A DNA stretch of 64,000 bases. Origin: Sphingomonas sanguinis (GTDB taxonomy: Bacteria > Pseudomonadota > Alphaproteobacteria > Sphingomonadales > Sphingomonadaceae). This document shows, in pieces, positions 16,935 through 25,325 of this stretch. Where the stretch lies: NCBI RefSeq assembly GCF_019297835.1, contig NZ_CP079203.1, positions 3,600,001-3,664,000 of the forward strand, in the 5' to 3' direction. Numbering within the stretch: position 1 is the first letter of the stretch; the number at the start of each line of letters is the position of its first letter. Position numbers and translations under genes: made by a program. The notes below the pieces were generated by a model. The model did not search any database, was not told the origin of the DNA, and was given only the letters and a program-made list of their open reading frames with translations.

Positions 16935-17110
16935 GCCTGGACGATGGCGACGATTTGGCGGACTTTGCAAGCTGGTTCGTCTGGGATCACGCGCTTACCT
17001 GTGCCCCACCAGCCCGCTGGGTACCTACCGCACAGGATGCACCATTATGACCCAAAACATCGCTCCATGCCCGCCTGCCAAACGGGCCCCTTTTGCGAAG
17101 GGATCGGGCG

Positions 17111-17749
17111 ATGCTCTTGCGCGCTTTCAATAATCCTTCCGGCAAGCGCGGCTGGTCGCGACTTGCGATCCTTGCCGCTGTCTTGCCCATCGGCATTGGA
17201 TTGATTTCGCTCCGCTACGGCCTGCCCAGCAAGCCGGGCGCTGCACCGCTGCCGAACGTCACCATCAACCCCGTTGTGCTGACGCTGCATGCGGTGCCAG
17301 CCGCGCTGACGCTGATCGCGGTGCCGTTCCAACTGCATCCAGGTTTCCGGGCGCGGCACTGGCGGGCCCATCGCCGGATAGGTCGGGCCTATGTCGGACT
17401 GGTGTTCGTGGCCGGGCCTGCCGCCCTTTGGATCGCGCCATCGGCGCTGGGCGGGGCAATCAGCGCAGCAGGCTTCACCACTCTTGCTCTCGGCTGGATG
17501 ACGACGACGGCGCTGGGCTTGGTCGCAGCGATAGGGGGGCGCTTAGCCGACCACCATATGTGGATGACACGCAGTGCGGCCCTGGCGCTATCTGCGGCGA
17601 CGCTCAGAATGTACCTGCTACTTGCAAGCTTAGCAGGCGCAGATTTTGTGATGGCCTACCGCGTGGCTGCGTGGGGTTGCTGGGTGCCCAATCTTATCGT
17701 TGCCGAGTGGTGGCTCAGAGCCCGTGGGCTGGCGAGTACGGTCTCCTGA
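17111..17749 (+). CDS. DUF2306 family membrane protein
   Basis: 212 residues with about six or seven hydrophobic segments (LAILAAVLPIGIGLISL; VVLTLHAVPAALTLIAVPF; YVGLVFVAGPAALWI; LALGWMTTTALGLVAAIGG). The histidine-bearing motifs RARHWRAHRRIGRAY and ADHHMWMTRSAAL are those of DUF2306 proteins, inner-membrane proteins of unknown role. The ATG at 17111 follows AAGGGA at good spacing; the TTG at 17093 is less likely. It is divergent from the AraC regulator, which may control it. Confidence 0.78.
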   Translation: MLLRAFNNPSGKRGWSRLAILAAVLPIGIGLISLRYGLPSKPGAAPLPNVTINPVVLTLHAVPAALTLIAVPFQLHPGFRARHWRAHRRIGRAYVGLVFVAGPAALWIAPSALGGAISAAGFTTLALGWMTTTALGLVAAIGGRLADHHMWMTRSAALALSAATLRMYLLLASLAGADFVMAYRVAAWGCWVPNLIVAEWWLRARGLASTVS

Positions 17750-17936
17750 ACCGGTGCCCGTCGCTCGGGAACAGCAATCGCTGAGCCTCAGAGTGAATTT
17801 CGGCCGCCTAGCCCCCATCGTGAGGAATTGCATCATGCCCATCGATACCCGATTACGCCGGCCAAGGGGGTAGGTTTGAATATACTTCGGCATAGCGCGC
17901 GTTGACAAACAGCGTCCGAGATATGCGGAGTCGTAA

Positions 17937-18338
17937 ATGCTGACCATCAAAGCCATCGACCACATCGTCTTCAACGTGGGAGACGTAGACGTATCAGCTG
18001 ATTGGTATGAGCGCGTGCTCGGCATGAAACGGGTGGACACCACGTCGGAAGATGGCAGCCAACGCACCAGCGTGACGTTCGGTCAGAACAAGATCAACTT
18101 GCGCCCGATAGATGCTTCGCAGGAGGAATGGTTCACGGGTACGCTGCCCTCTCCCGGTGGGCAGGACCTGTGCTTTTTGACCGACCTCGCGCCTGACGCG
18201 GCCGCGGCGCACTTCCGGGCATGCGACGTAGCGGTTGAGCTCGGCCCGGTGACGAAGAGCGGTGCAAGGGGGCCAATTTGCTCTGTCTATGTCCGTGATC
18301 CGGACGGCAATTTGGTCGAGGTCTCGTCGTACCGGTAA
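17937..18338 (+). CDS. VOC (glyoxalase) superfamily protein
   Basis: 133 residues forming two beta-alpha-beta-beta-beta units of the vicinal-oxygen-chelate fold. A likely metal ligand is H9 (AIDHIVFNVGDV), and the C-terminal VRDPDGNLVEVSSY supplies the conserved Glu. The family includes glyoxalase I, dioxygenases and thiol-transferase resistance proteins; this one resembles GLOD5-type single-unit proteins, substrate unknown. It stands alone, with a TTGACA hexamer at 17902 but no well-spaced -10 that I can support. Confidence 0.82.
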   Translation: MLTIKAIDHIVFNVGDVDVSADWYERVLGMKRVDTTSEDGSQRTSVTFGQNKINLRPIDASQEEWFTGTLPSPGGQDLCFLTDLAPDAAAAHFRACDVAVELGPVTKSGARGPICSVYVRDPDGNLVEVSSYR

Positions 18339-18445
18339 CAGCTTGTCACGACCTTAGGCCGAACAGAAGCGAAGACCGGGCGCGCCACATGCGTCGTCGG
18401 CCTCGTGCAGCGCGATATCGGCTTCGGAAAGCTAATCTGTTCTCC

Positions 18446-19048
18446 TTACGCGCCCCTAACGGAAACAAGGGGTTCACTTAGTACTGTAACTGCCATCTCC
18501 GCGACGGCGACGAGTCGTGCTTCGTCCCATCCCTCTCGAGCAGCGGCCGAAAGGCCAAGCATCGTCATCGCAACATAGTCAGCGGTACGCTCAGGCTCCT
18601 CGATCCCCGACGCTGTGAGAAACGCCTGCACTTTCTTCCTGTTGTTCTCTGCGATCTGCGCAGCCGCGCTGCCCCAGTCCGATGTCACGGTCTTGGCATG
18701 TTCGAGGATCAGGCAACCACGCCGCTGCGAATGCACGGCATAAGCATGCGCCGCTGCGCGTAGCATGTCGGCAAGGGCGGTCAGGGGCGCATCCCCCGGA
18801 ATCAGGAAGCGATCCAACGGCACGACGGTCGCGGAATAACGGTTGAGCGCGTCCTTGAAGAAGGCGGTCTTGCTGCCAAAGGCCGCGTAGAAACTTGGCG
18901 GGGTTATTCCGATCGCCTCGGTCAGCGTCGCTACACTGACATTCTCGTAACCATGCTGGTGGAACAGATGCTGCCCGGCCTCGACCGCAGCGTCGAGCGC
19001 GAACCCGCGTGGCCGTCCCCGCAACCGCTTATTTTCTTTAATAGTCAT
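18446..19048 (-). CDS. TetR family transcriptional regulator
   Basis: 200 residues. The N-terminal helix-turn-helix is clear (AAVEAGQHLFHQHGYENVSVATLTEAIGIT followed by PPSFYAAFGSKTAFF). The C-terminal ligand-binding domain is TetR_C-like (HAYAVHSQRRGCLILEHA). I start at ATG 19046-19048 (MTIKENKRLRGRPRG); the longer frame reads through the divergent promoter. It lies 115 bp from, and divergent to, the MFS transporter, so it probably represses that gene in response to an exported compound. Confidence 0.88.
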   Translation of the reverse strand: MTIKENKRLRGRPRGFALDAAVEAGQHLFHQHGYENVSVATLTEAIGITPPSFYAAFGSKTAFFKDALNRYSATVVPLDRFLIPGDAPLTALADMLRAAAHAYAVHSQRRGCLILEHAKTVTSDWGSAAAQIAENNRKKVQAFLTASGIEEPERTADYVAMTMLGLSAAAREGWDEARLVAVAEMAVTVLSEPLVSVRGA

Positions 19049-19163
19049 TACAGATTCCAATTGCGCCGCTCGGCGACATTTGTATAGCAACCATTCATAG
19101 AAATCGCCATGCCCGGATCGCATCGGTGCGGGGCAGGCATGGAGCCGCTGAAGAAGGACCATC

Positions 19164-20378
19164 ATGCCGCCATCCCCCTTGCCGAGCCGCGTCGAAACAG
19201 GATCGGCCCCGCGTGCCGATCTGCCTGTCGCAGCGCTTTCAGGCCTCGCCGCCAGCGGTTTCCTGTGCATCGTAACCGAGACGCTTCCCGCTGGCCTGTT
19301 GCCGCAGATCGCGTCCGGTCTGCGGATTTCCGAGGCGATCGCGGGCCAACTCGTCGCGGTCTATGCCTTTGGGTCCCTGCTGGCCGCGATCCCGCTGACG
19401 AGCCTGACTCAAGGCCTTTCCCGGCGGGCCGTCCTGCTGGCGACGATCTTCTGCTTGGTGATCGGTAATAGCCTGACGGCATGGGCCGGATCGGTCGGGG
19501 TCATATTGGTCGCTCGGTTCGTCGCCGGCTGCGCAGCCGGGCTCGCCTGGGGAATCCTTGCGGGGTACGCGCGCAGCATCGTGCGTCCGGACCAGACCGG
19601 TCCGGCGATGGCGGTCGCGATGGTCGGCGTGCCGCTGGCGCTCTCGCTGGGTGTTCCCCTGGGGACCTTCCTTGGCGGCCTGGTCGGATGGCGCGGATCG
19701 TTCCTGATCCTCTCGGTGCTCAGCATCGCGTTGATCGGCTGGATCATCGCCAAAGTGCCCGACGCGCCCGGTCGGTCGGGCGACGATCGTTCCTCGCTGC
19801 GCCGAGTGATCGCCACGCCGGGCGTCGTGCCGATCCTGCTCGTCATCCTTGCATGGATGACGGCGCACAACATCCTCTATACCTATATCGCACCGTTCGC
19901 GACGGCTGCGGGGGTGCGGATCGATCTGATCCTCCTGGCATTTGGCGTCAGTTCGCTTGCGGGCATCTGGGTGGTCGGGCGACTGGTGGACCGGATGCTG
20001 CGCGCGTTAGTACTCCTCGCGATCGGGTCGTTCGCAACGGTCGCGATCCTCCTGACCATCGCTGGCGAACAGGGTTTCGTCGTCTATGTCGCTGCTGTCA
20101 TTTGGGGGCTTGGGTTCGGGGGAGCCGGGGCCATGATGCAGACGGCGTCGGCGGATGCGGCTGGTGATGGTATAGATCTGGCGCAAGCTATGGTGACGAC
20201 GGCGTGGAATCTCGCGATCGCGGCCGGCGGGGCACTTGGTGGGGCATTGCTCACTACCGGTGGGACACGGCTACTGCCGCCCGCTGTCGCTGGGCTTGCT
20301 CTAATTGCCTTCCTCATCGCGCTGGCCGCACGTCGTTTCGCCTTTCCGCCCGGTTATCGCGCGCCATCAAGCCTTTGA
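19164..20378 (+). CDS. MFS drug/arabinose-efflux-type transporter
   Basis: 404 residues with about twelve transmembrane helices. The N-terminal half has the MFS pattern of an acidic TM1 (LCIVTETLPAGLLPQIASGL) and the TM2-3 loop (LTQGLSRRAVLLAT). It resembles the AraJ/sugar-efflux-type major facilitator group that exports small molecules or drugs with proton antiport. The ATG follows AAGGA at about 7 bp. It is divergent from the TetR-type gene, the usual regulator-exporter pair. Confidence 0.86.
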   Translation: MPPSPLPSRVETGSAPRADLPVAALSGLAASGFLCIVTETLPAGLLPQIASGLRISEAIAGQLVAVYAFGSLLAAIPLTSLTQGLSRRAVLLATIFCLVIGNSLTAWAGSVGVILVARFVAGCAAGLAWGILAGYARSIVRPDQTGPAMAVAMVGVPLALSLGVPLGTFLGGLVGWRGSFLILSVLSIALIGWIIAKVPDAPGRSGDDRSSLRRVIATPGVVPILLVILAWMTAHNILYTYIAPFATAAGVRIDLILLAFGVSSLAGIWVVGRLVDRMLRALVLLAIGSFATVAILLTIAGEQGFVVYVAAVIWGLGFGGAGAMMQTASADAAGDGIDLAQAMVTTAWNLAIAAGGALGGALLTTGGTRLLPPAVAGLALIAFLIALAARRFAFPPGYRAPSSL

Positions 20379-20500
20379 CCGCCGGGGAGTAGTCCTCATG
20401 ACAGCGGGTTCGGAAAGGATTTTAGTTATTTGCGAAAGCGAGCCGCCTGGCAGCACCACTATGGTCGACCTGCATGGGCGGCGTCCGCCCATATCGCGAT

Positions 20501-20558
20501 GAACGAATGGCTGCATGTGGGAGACGGGAAGAATGGCACGAGTGACCGATACTGGGTC
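20501..20558 (+). repeat. 58-bp dispersed repeat, copy C
   Basis: Starts GAACGAATGGCTG, ends GACCGATACTGGGTC, 58 bp. Half-sites at 20505 and 20540 are 35 bp apart. Confidence 0.78.
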
Positions 20559-20702
20559 CTCGCGGCCGCTAGGCTGCCCGGCCGGTAGCGAGCCATTTCC
20601 GGCCATTCTGTGAATCGGCTCGGCATCCCGAAACCGGCCGATCCGCCAACCGTCAGCAGTCCCGTTTCTCCATGTTCAACAGACCGTTTCGGGAAAACGC
20701 AA

Positions 20703-20722
20703 TCGGGAACAGATTTCGGGAA
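20703..20722. repeat. second dispersed repeat core, copy 1
   Basis: The 20-mer TCGGGAACAGATTTCGGGAA is identical to 53304-53323. Similarity extends on both sides to roughly 80-100 bp with mismatches. Confidence 0.7.
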
Positions 20723-20877
20723 GGCCAGCCCGCCGGGCAATTGAGGAAGGCGGGAGTTGCCTGAGCCGTCCCGCTCGACCTTCGTTTGCGGGAAGCGGTA
20801 CCGGCGTGAGCTGTCGTTGCGAATGGCTCGCTCAGGTTCGCATTCACCCACCGGGCAACTTGCGCGCATCGCGCAAT

Positions 20878-21285
20878 TCAGACGGTCCCATTAGATTTAT
20901 GTTGATGGTGCGAAAGCCGGTCAGTCGCTTCGATCAATCGGGCGATCGCCATACCGTCATAAGGCTTGGTGAAGAACGTACCGTCACCCGGTAGCTCAGA
21001 CTTGTGCGGCCGCCCCCTCCCGGACGCAATAATCAGCTGAATATCAGGCCGACGCTCGTGAACCATTCTAGCCAATACCAACCCGTCAAATGGACCGGGC
21101 ATATGGATATCGGTAAATAGTACGGTAATTTCCGGGTGCTCATCAAGCACACTCAGAGCGTCTTCGCCGCTGTCGGCTTCAATTACCGTAAACCCGACAT
21201 CCTCGAAAACATCGACGGCATACATGCGGATCAGCGCCTCATCATCGACAACGAGAACGACGGCCGATTGGTGAGGGCTATTCAT
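20878..21285 (-). CDS. single-domain response regulator (receiver)
   Basis: 135 residues, essentially one receiver domain: acidic D14-D15 (VLVVDDEALIR), phospho-acceptor D59 (VLFTDIHMPG), and conserved K107 (FFTKPY). There is no output domain, so it probably relays phosphate or acts by protein contact, as in CpdR- or FixJ-like single-domain regulators. It lies 46 bp downstream of the HWE histidine kinase in the same direction and is its likely partner. Confidence 0.88.
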   Translation of the reverse strand: MNSPHQSAVVLVVDDEALIRMYAVDVFEDVGFTVIEADSGEDALSVLDEHPEITVLFTDIHMPGPFDGLVLARMVHERRPDIQLIIASGRGRPHKSELPGDGTFFTKPYDGMAIARLIEATDRLSHHQHKSNGTV

Positions 21286-21331
21286 TATGAGCTAACAGGT
21301 CGCGAGTACGATACGTTCCGGATGGAAAAAC

Positions 21332-23575
21332 TTAACCCTCGGAAATCGCTGCCAGAGATGAACGCATCGTCCATTTTACGCCGCTGGCTTGATAATCGAT
21401 GGCGACCTTGCCGCCGAGATCGCGACCAAGGCTCTGCATCAATCGTGTTCCAAAGCCGGCCCGCGTCGGCTCCGTAACGACAGGTCCGCCATGCTCCTTC
21501 CATACCAGTTCGAACGCCGGTTCGGCCTCCTGAACTACGGTCCAACGCAAATCGACATAGCCCTCCGAAACGGACAGGGCGCCATATTTAGTCGCGTTGG
21601 TGCCGAGTTCATGGAGCGCCATCGCCAGCGCAAGAGCTGCCCGTGCACTGAACCGGACCTCCGGTCCGGATACGCGAATACGCCGGGAGCGACCGCCCTG
21701 AAGCTGGATTGCACCGTCGATGATCGTGTCGATCGGAGCGGCGGACCAGCTCGTCCGTGTGAGCAGATCGTGCGCTTCGCTCAGCACCTGGAGGCGATTG
21801 CCAATGGTGTCGCGCGCTTCGGCCGGCGTTGATGCGTTGCGCAGCGACTGGCTGACGATCGCTTGGACGATAGACAGCGTGTTCTTGATGCGGTGCTGAA
21901 GTTCGTTGTTGAGCAGCGCACGATGTTCCTCGGCGGCCCGTAGATCGGTCACGTCCCGCACCGTGCCTAGAAAGCGTTTGACGACGCCGACGACCACCGC
22001 CCCGATGGCATGGACATGGCGTTGACGCTTTGCTGCGTCGATCGTCCTGAACTCGATGTCGAGTATGCCATCCGTGGTGACCGCTTCGGCGACCGCCGCG
22101 CTTACCCACTCCCGATCATCTGGGTGGACATGCCGAATAAAGGAGTGATGAAAGTCGAGCGGCTCATCCGGTGTATGACCAAGCAACTCACGCGTTCGAG
22201 CGTCCCATTGCAGGTTGCCTAGCTCAAGCGTCGATTCCCACGTACCCAGATCACCCGCCTCAAGCGCCAGGCGCATCCGGGTTTCGCTTTCCACCAGCGC
22301 CAGCTCGGCCAGCTTGCGATCGGTGGTGTCGATCGCGACGCCGGGGAAGTGGGTCGCCTTGCCGCTATCGTCGTATGAGCAGCGCCCCTGTGCCATGACC
22401 CAACGCACCGCCCCATCGTGGCGGAGAACACGATACTCTTCAGCGAACTCCCCGGTCTCCTCAATACACCGGCGGATCGCCTCACCAACCCAGTCACGAT
22501 CGTCAGGATGGATGCCGGCGACGAAGGTCGAAAGGGGCACCCCGCTTTCGCCGAGTTTCGGATCGACGGAGTAGAAGGAGCAGAACTTGGTGTCGGCGCG
22601 CAGCGTATCGGTCCGAATGTCCCAGTCCCAGGATCCAACGAAGCCGGCTGCATCCAGTGCTATCTTGAAGCGCTCCTCGATCGCCTTCAGCCGTTCATAT
22701 TCCAGACGCTGTTCGGTGCGGTCGCGCAGTATCTTGATAAACCCTATCGGACGATCTGCCTCGTCGGTTAACGGCATCATCTCACCATTGGCCCAGAAGC
22801 GTTCTCCGCTCTTGCGCAGGTGCCAGCGCTCGTCCTTGCCGCGTCCCCGCGCCAGGGCGGCGCCCATTTCTTTCTCGGGAATGCCATCGCTGCAGTCCTC
22901 CGGGGTGAAGAAGCGATGGCATGGCGAACCGCACATCTCTTCCTCGGTCCAGCCCATGATCCGGGCCGCGCCCTCGTTCCAGCTCGTCACCGTGCCGTCG
23001 AGTTTCATCGACACGATCGCGTAATCCACCGCGCTGTCGAGAATGAAACCGTGGCGCTGGTCAACCTCGCGGCGCTCGGCCAGCTGCTTGCGTGAGGTCA
23101 GCAGGTTCATCACCTGTCGCGATAACCCCGCCAATGCCCGCCTTTGTTCGACGCTCAACTCTCGTGGTTCACGATCCACGACAGCGAGTGCGCCGAGCTT
23201 TTCGCCATCGGACGCAAGGAGCGGCGCACCGGCATAGGACCGAAAGCCGGCTTCTCCGATAACAAGCGGATTGCTGGCAAAGCGATCATCGTTCTTCAAA
23301 TCGGGGATCTCGAACACGCCATCCTGTTCGATGGCATGCGAGCTGATCGACCACTCACGGGGGATGTCGGCCAAGTCCAAGCCGATCGGAGCCTTGAACC
23401 ATGCACGCTGGTCATCGACCAGCGCTATGAAGGCGATCGGGGTGCCGGCGACCTGTGCCGCAATACGGGTTATGTCATCGAAACCCTGTTCGGCCTTTCC
23501 GTCCAGAACGTCATAATCGGTAAGGGTCGCCAAACGACGCCGTTCACCGGAATAGGTGCTGCTACTTTCGCTCAT
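21332..23575 (-). CDS. GAF/multi-PAS sensor histidine kinase of the HWE family
   Basis: 747 residues. A GAF domain (about 20-170, FDDITRIAAQVAG to LGALAVVDREPREL) is followed by three PAS domains (about 185-310, 320-440, 450-555; PAC-type ends include GFIKILRDRTEQR and GVAIDTTDRK). The kinase core is HWE type: ELQHRIKNTLSIVQ with H561, N-box ALHELGTNATKYGAL (655-669) and the name-giving WKE (692-694). It lacks transmembrane segments, so it is a cytosolic sensor; PAS/GAF could bind light- or redox-sensing ligands, but no LOV cysteine motif is evident. Start ATG 23573-23575. It pairs with the downstream receiver. Confidence 0.9.
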   Translation of the reverse strand: MSESSSTYSGERRRLATLTDYDVLDGKAEQGFDDITRIAAQVAGTPIAFIALVDDQRAWFKAPIGLDLADIPREWSISSHAIEQDGVFEIPDLKNDDRFASNPLVIGEAGFRSYAGAPLLASDGEKLGALAVVDREPRELSVEQRRALAGLSRQVMNLLTSRKQLAERREVDQRHGFILDSAVDYAIVSMKLDGTVTSWNEGAARIMGWTEEEMCGSPCHRFFTPEDCSDGIPEKEMGAALARGRGKDERWHLRKSGERFWANGEMMPLTDEADRPIGFIKILRDRTEQRLEYERLKAIEERFKIALDAAGFVGSWDWDIRTDTLRADTKFCSFYSVDPKLGESGVPLSTFVAGIHPDDRDWVGEAIRRCIEETGEFAEEYRVLRHDGAVRWVMAQGRCSYDDSGKATHFPGVAIDTTDRKLAELALVESETRMRLALEAGDLGTWESTLELGNLQWDARTRELLGHTPDEPLDFHHSFIRHVHPDDREWVSAAVAEAVTTDGILDIEFRTIDAAKRQRHVHAIGAVVVGVVKRFLGTVRDVTDLRAAEEHRALLNNELQHRIKNTLSIVQAIVSQSLRNASTPAEARDTIGNRLQVLSEAHDLLTRTSWSAAPIDTIIDGAIQLQGGRSRRIRVSGPEVRFSARAALALAMALHELGTNATKYGALSVSEGYVDLRWTVVQEAEPAFELVWKEHGGPVVTEPTRAGFGTRLMQSLGRDLGGKVAIDYQASGVKWTMRSSLAAISEG

Positions 23576-23802
23576 GGTTCCCCGTGCCAGTGCGAAAGCC
23601 CCCGCGGCGATCACCGTCTGATTACAAAGCCATATCACGACCTAGCACGATCCAATCGGGTCAGCGAGATACCGCAACCGCCGGTACGACGATTGAGCCC
23701 GAGCGGCCTTAGGTGGCGACGTAGGTAGCAGATTGTCTCGAAACACCATCCTATTGGGAATGCCCTGGCCGTCTCAATGGCCGTTCCCTTTTGGGAATGA
23801 AC

Positions 23803-24204
23803 TCACGCGTGGGGGGCCAAGGCTTCAATGATCCGACAGTCGGCAACCGTGTTGCGGCTACAGGAGTCGATTAGGGTATCCAGCTCACCCGCCAACGCGG
23901 TCAGATCGGCGATCTTGCGCGTAATTGCGTTGCGGTGCTGGTTGGCGATCACGTCGACGGCCATGCAAGATTGGTCACGCCGATCGGCCAGCGCCATCAG
24001 CTCCCGCACCTGATCGATCGAGAAGCCCAGATCACGCGCGCGGCGGATGAAAGACAGGCGCCGGAGATGGCTTTCGTCATAGCTTCGGTAATTGCCTGCC
24101 GATCGGGCCGGTGCCGGTAGAAGGCCAATCTTCTCGTAATACCGTACCGTCTCGACGTTGGTATCTGTCGCCTTTGCCAGCTTGCCGATTGTCAGATCGC
24201 TCAT
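23803..24204 (-). CDS. MerR family heavy-metal-responsive regulator
   Basis: 133 residues. The N-terminal winged helix (IGKLAKATDTNVETVRYYEKIGLLPAP) is followed by the dimerisation helix and a metal-binding end. Cysteines C80, C115 and C123 sit where Zn/Cd/Pb sensors of the ZntR/CadR/PbrR type place theirs. It would distort the long-spacer promoter at 24210-24240 to switch on the divergent efflux genes when metal is bound. The start ATG 24202-24204 lies just before that promoter. The exact metal is not determinable from sequence. Confidence 0.88.
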   Translation of the reverse strand: MSDLTIGKLAKATDTNVETVRYYEKIGLLPAPARSAGNYRSYDESHLRRLSFIRRARDLGFSIDQVRELMALADRRDQSCMAVDVIANQHRNAITRKIADLTALAGELDTLIDSCSRNTVADCRIIEALAPHA

Positions 24205-24209
24205 CGCCC

Positions 24210-24240
24210 TTGACCCTGTAGCCACTACAGGGTCCATATA
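24210..24240 (+). promoter_or_regulatory. MerR-type promoter/operator of the metal-efflux operon
   Basis: A perfect 9-bp inverted repeat, ACCCTGTAG-CCA-CTACAGGGT (24213-24233), lies between TTGACC (24210-24215) and CATATA (24235-24240). The spacer is 19 bp, longer than the normal 17, as in MerR-activated promoters. It drives the CDF gene starting at 24275. Confidence 0.85.
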
Positions 24241-24274
24241 GGTAGTCGCATCGATTCCACGAAGGGCGACATCA

Positions 24275-24922
24275 ATGGCCTGCAACAGTTGCTGTGCCTC
24301 CTCCACTAAAGGCACGACGAACGATCCCCGCTGGCGCCGCGCCCTGTGGATCGCGCTTGGCGTCAACGCTGCGATGTTCGCGATCGAGATCGCGGCCGGG
24401 CTGATGGGCGGCTCACGCGCGTTGCAAGCCGATGCGCTCGACTTCCTTGGCGACGCCGCAAACTACGCGATCAGCCTTGGTGTCGCCGGTATGGCGCTCG
24501 CCTGGCGCGCCAAAGCAGCGCTGCTCAAGGGCGCTACGCTGGCGCTTCTAGGCCTGTACGTTCTCGGCATCACCATTTGGGGAATATGGCACGGTGCGGT
24601 CCCCGAGGCGCATGTCATGGGCTTCGTCGGGATCGCCGCGCTGATCGCCAACGGGGCGGTCGCGCTCATGCTCTACCGCTTTCGCAGCGGCGACGCGAAC
24701 ATGCGCTCGGTCTGGATTTGCTCGCGTAACGACGCGATCGGCAACATCGCAGTCGTCTTTGCCGCCGCAGGCGTGTTCGGGACCGGCACGGCATGGCCCG
24801 ACCTAATTGTCGCTGGCATCATGGCCGCGCTCGGCATTTCGGGGGGCGTGCAGATTGTCACTGCCGCGAGCCGGGAACTCGCCTCGCCTGAAGCACAGGA
24901 TTACAGCCGGATCACAGCATGA
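24275..24922 (+). CDS. cation diffusion facilitator-type transporter (short)
   Basis: 215 residues, five or six transmembrane helices. The first CDF metal site is recognisable in altered form (ADALDFLGDAANYAISL in TM2) and a second polar helix carries SRNDAIGNIAVV. The N-terminus is Cys-rich (CNSCCASSTKG). It lacks the C-terminal cytoplasmic domain, so it is shorter than CzcD (about 300 residues). It likely exports Zn, Co or Cd from the cytoplasm. It is the first gene after the MerR operator, followed with near overlap by a small His-rich protein. Confidence 0.8.
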   Translation: MACNSCCASSTKGTTNDPRWRRALWIALGVNAAMFAIEIAAGLMGGSRALQADALDFLGDAANYAISLGVAGMALAWRAKAALLKGATLALLGLYVLGITIWGIWHGAVPEAHVMGFVGIAALIANGAVALMLYRFRSGDANMRSVWICSRNDAIGNIAVVFAAAGVFGTGTAWPDLIVAGIMAALGISGGVQIVTAASRELASPEAQDYSRITA

Positions 24923-24936
24923 TAAGGGGGCGACGA

Positions 24937-25269
24937 ATGCGCACACTGCTCCCCTTCCTTGCCTGCCTGATGCTGGTGCTGACCGGCTGGTCTGGTGTGG
25001 CCCATGCGACGGGGATCGCGGAATCAGTAGAAGCTTCCTCCAGCGAGATGTTTGCGCATGTTGACGGCGATGGCGACCAGGTGCCGGCAGATGCCGACAA
25101 AGGCTATCCGCATCACCATGCGAGCTGCCACGGGCATGATGTCGGGACACCGCTCAGCGGCCGTATGACCGTTCCGACAAGGATCACTGAGAATACGTTC
25201 GGGGTGCGAACCTTCCCCGCCATTGTATCTCACGACGGCGAACAGGCACTTCGACCGCCGCAGGCCTGA
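24937..25269 (+). CDS. small exported His-rich protein of the czc operon
   Basis: 110 residues beginning with a signal peptide (MRTLLPFLACLMLVLTGWSGVAHA). The mature part is acidic with a metal-binding-looking cluster (YPHHHASCHGHD). It lies between the CDF gene and czcC in the metal operon, so a periplasmic metal-binding role is plausible, but no family is recognised. The ATG at 24937 follows AAGGGGG by 6 bp; the ATG at 24919, which overlaps the previous stop as ATGA, is in frame and also possible. Confidence 0.65.
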   Translation: MRTLLPFLACLMLVLTGWSGVAHATGIAESVEASSSEMFAHVDGDGDQVPADADKGYPHHHASCHGHDVGTPLSGRMTVPTRITENTFGVRTFPAIVSHDGEQALRPPQA

Positions 25270-25325
25270 CGCAGCGATCGGGTGCGCGACGCGCGCCCAG
25301 GTTCGTATTGTCAGGAGCAACATCA

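Larger units (their letters stand above)
20379..20877. other. intergenic region with two repeat types
   Basis: A 499-bp gap holding 58-bp repeat copy C (20501-20558) and a second repeat, centred on 20703-20722, that recurs at 53304-53323. Short frames here have no domain character. Confidence 0.55.
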
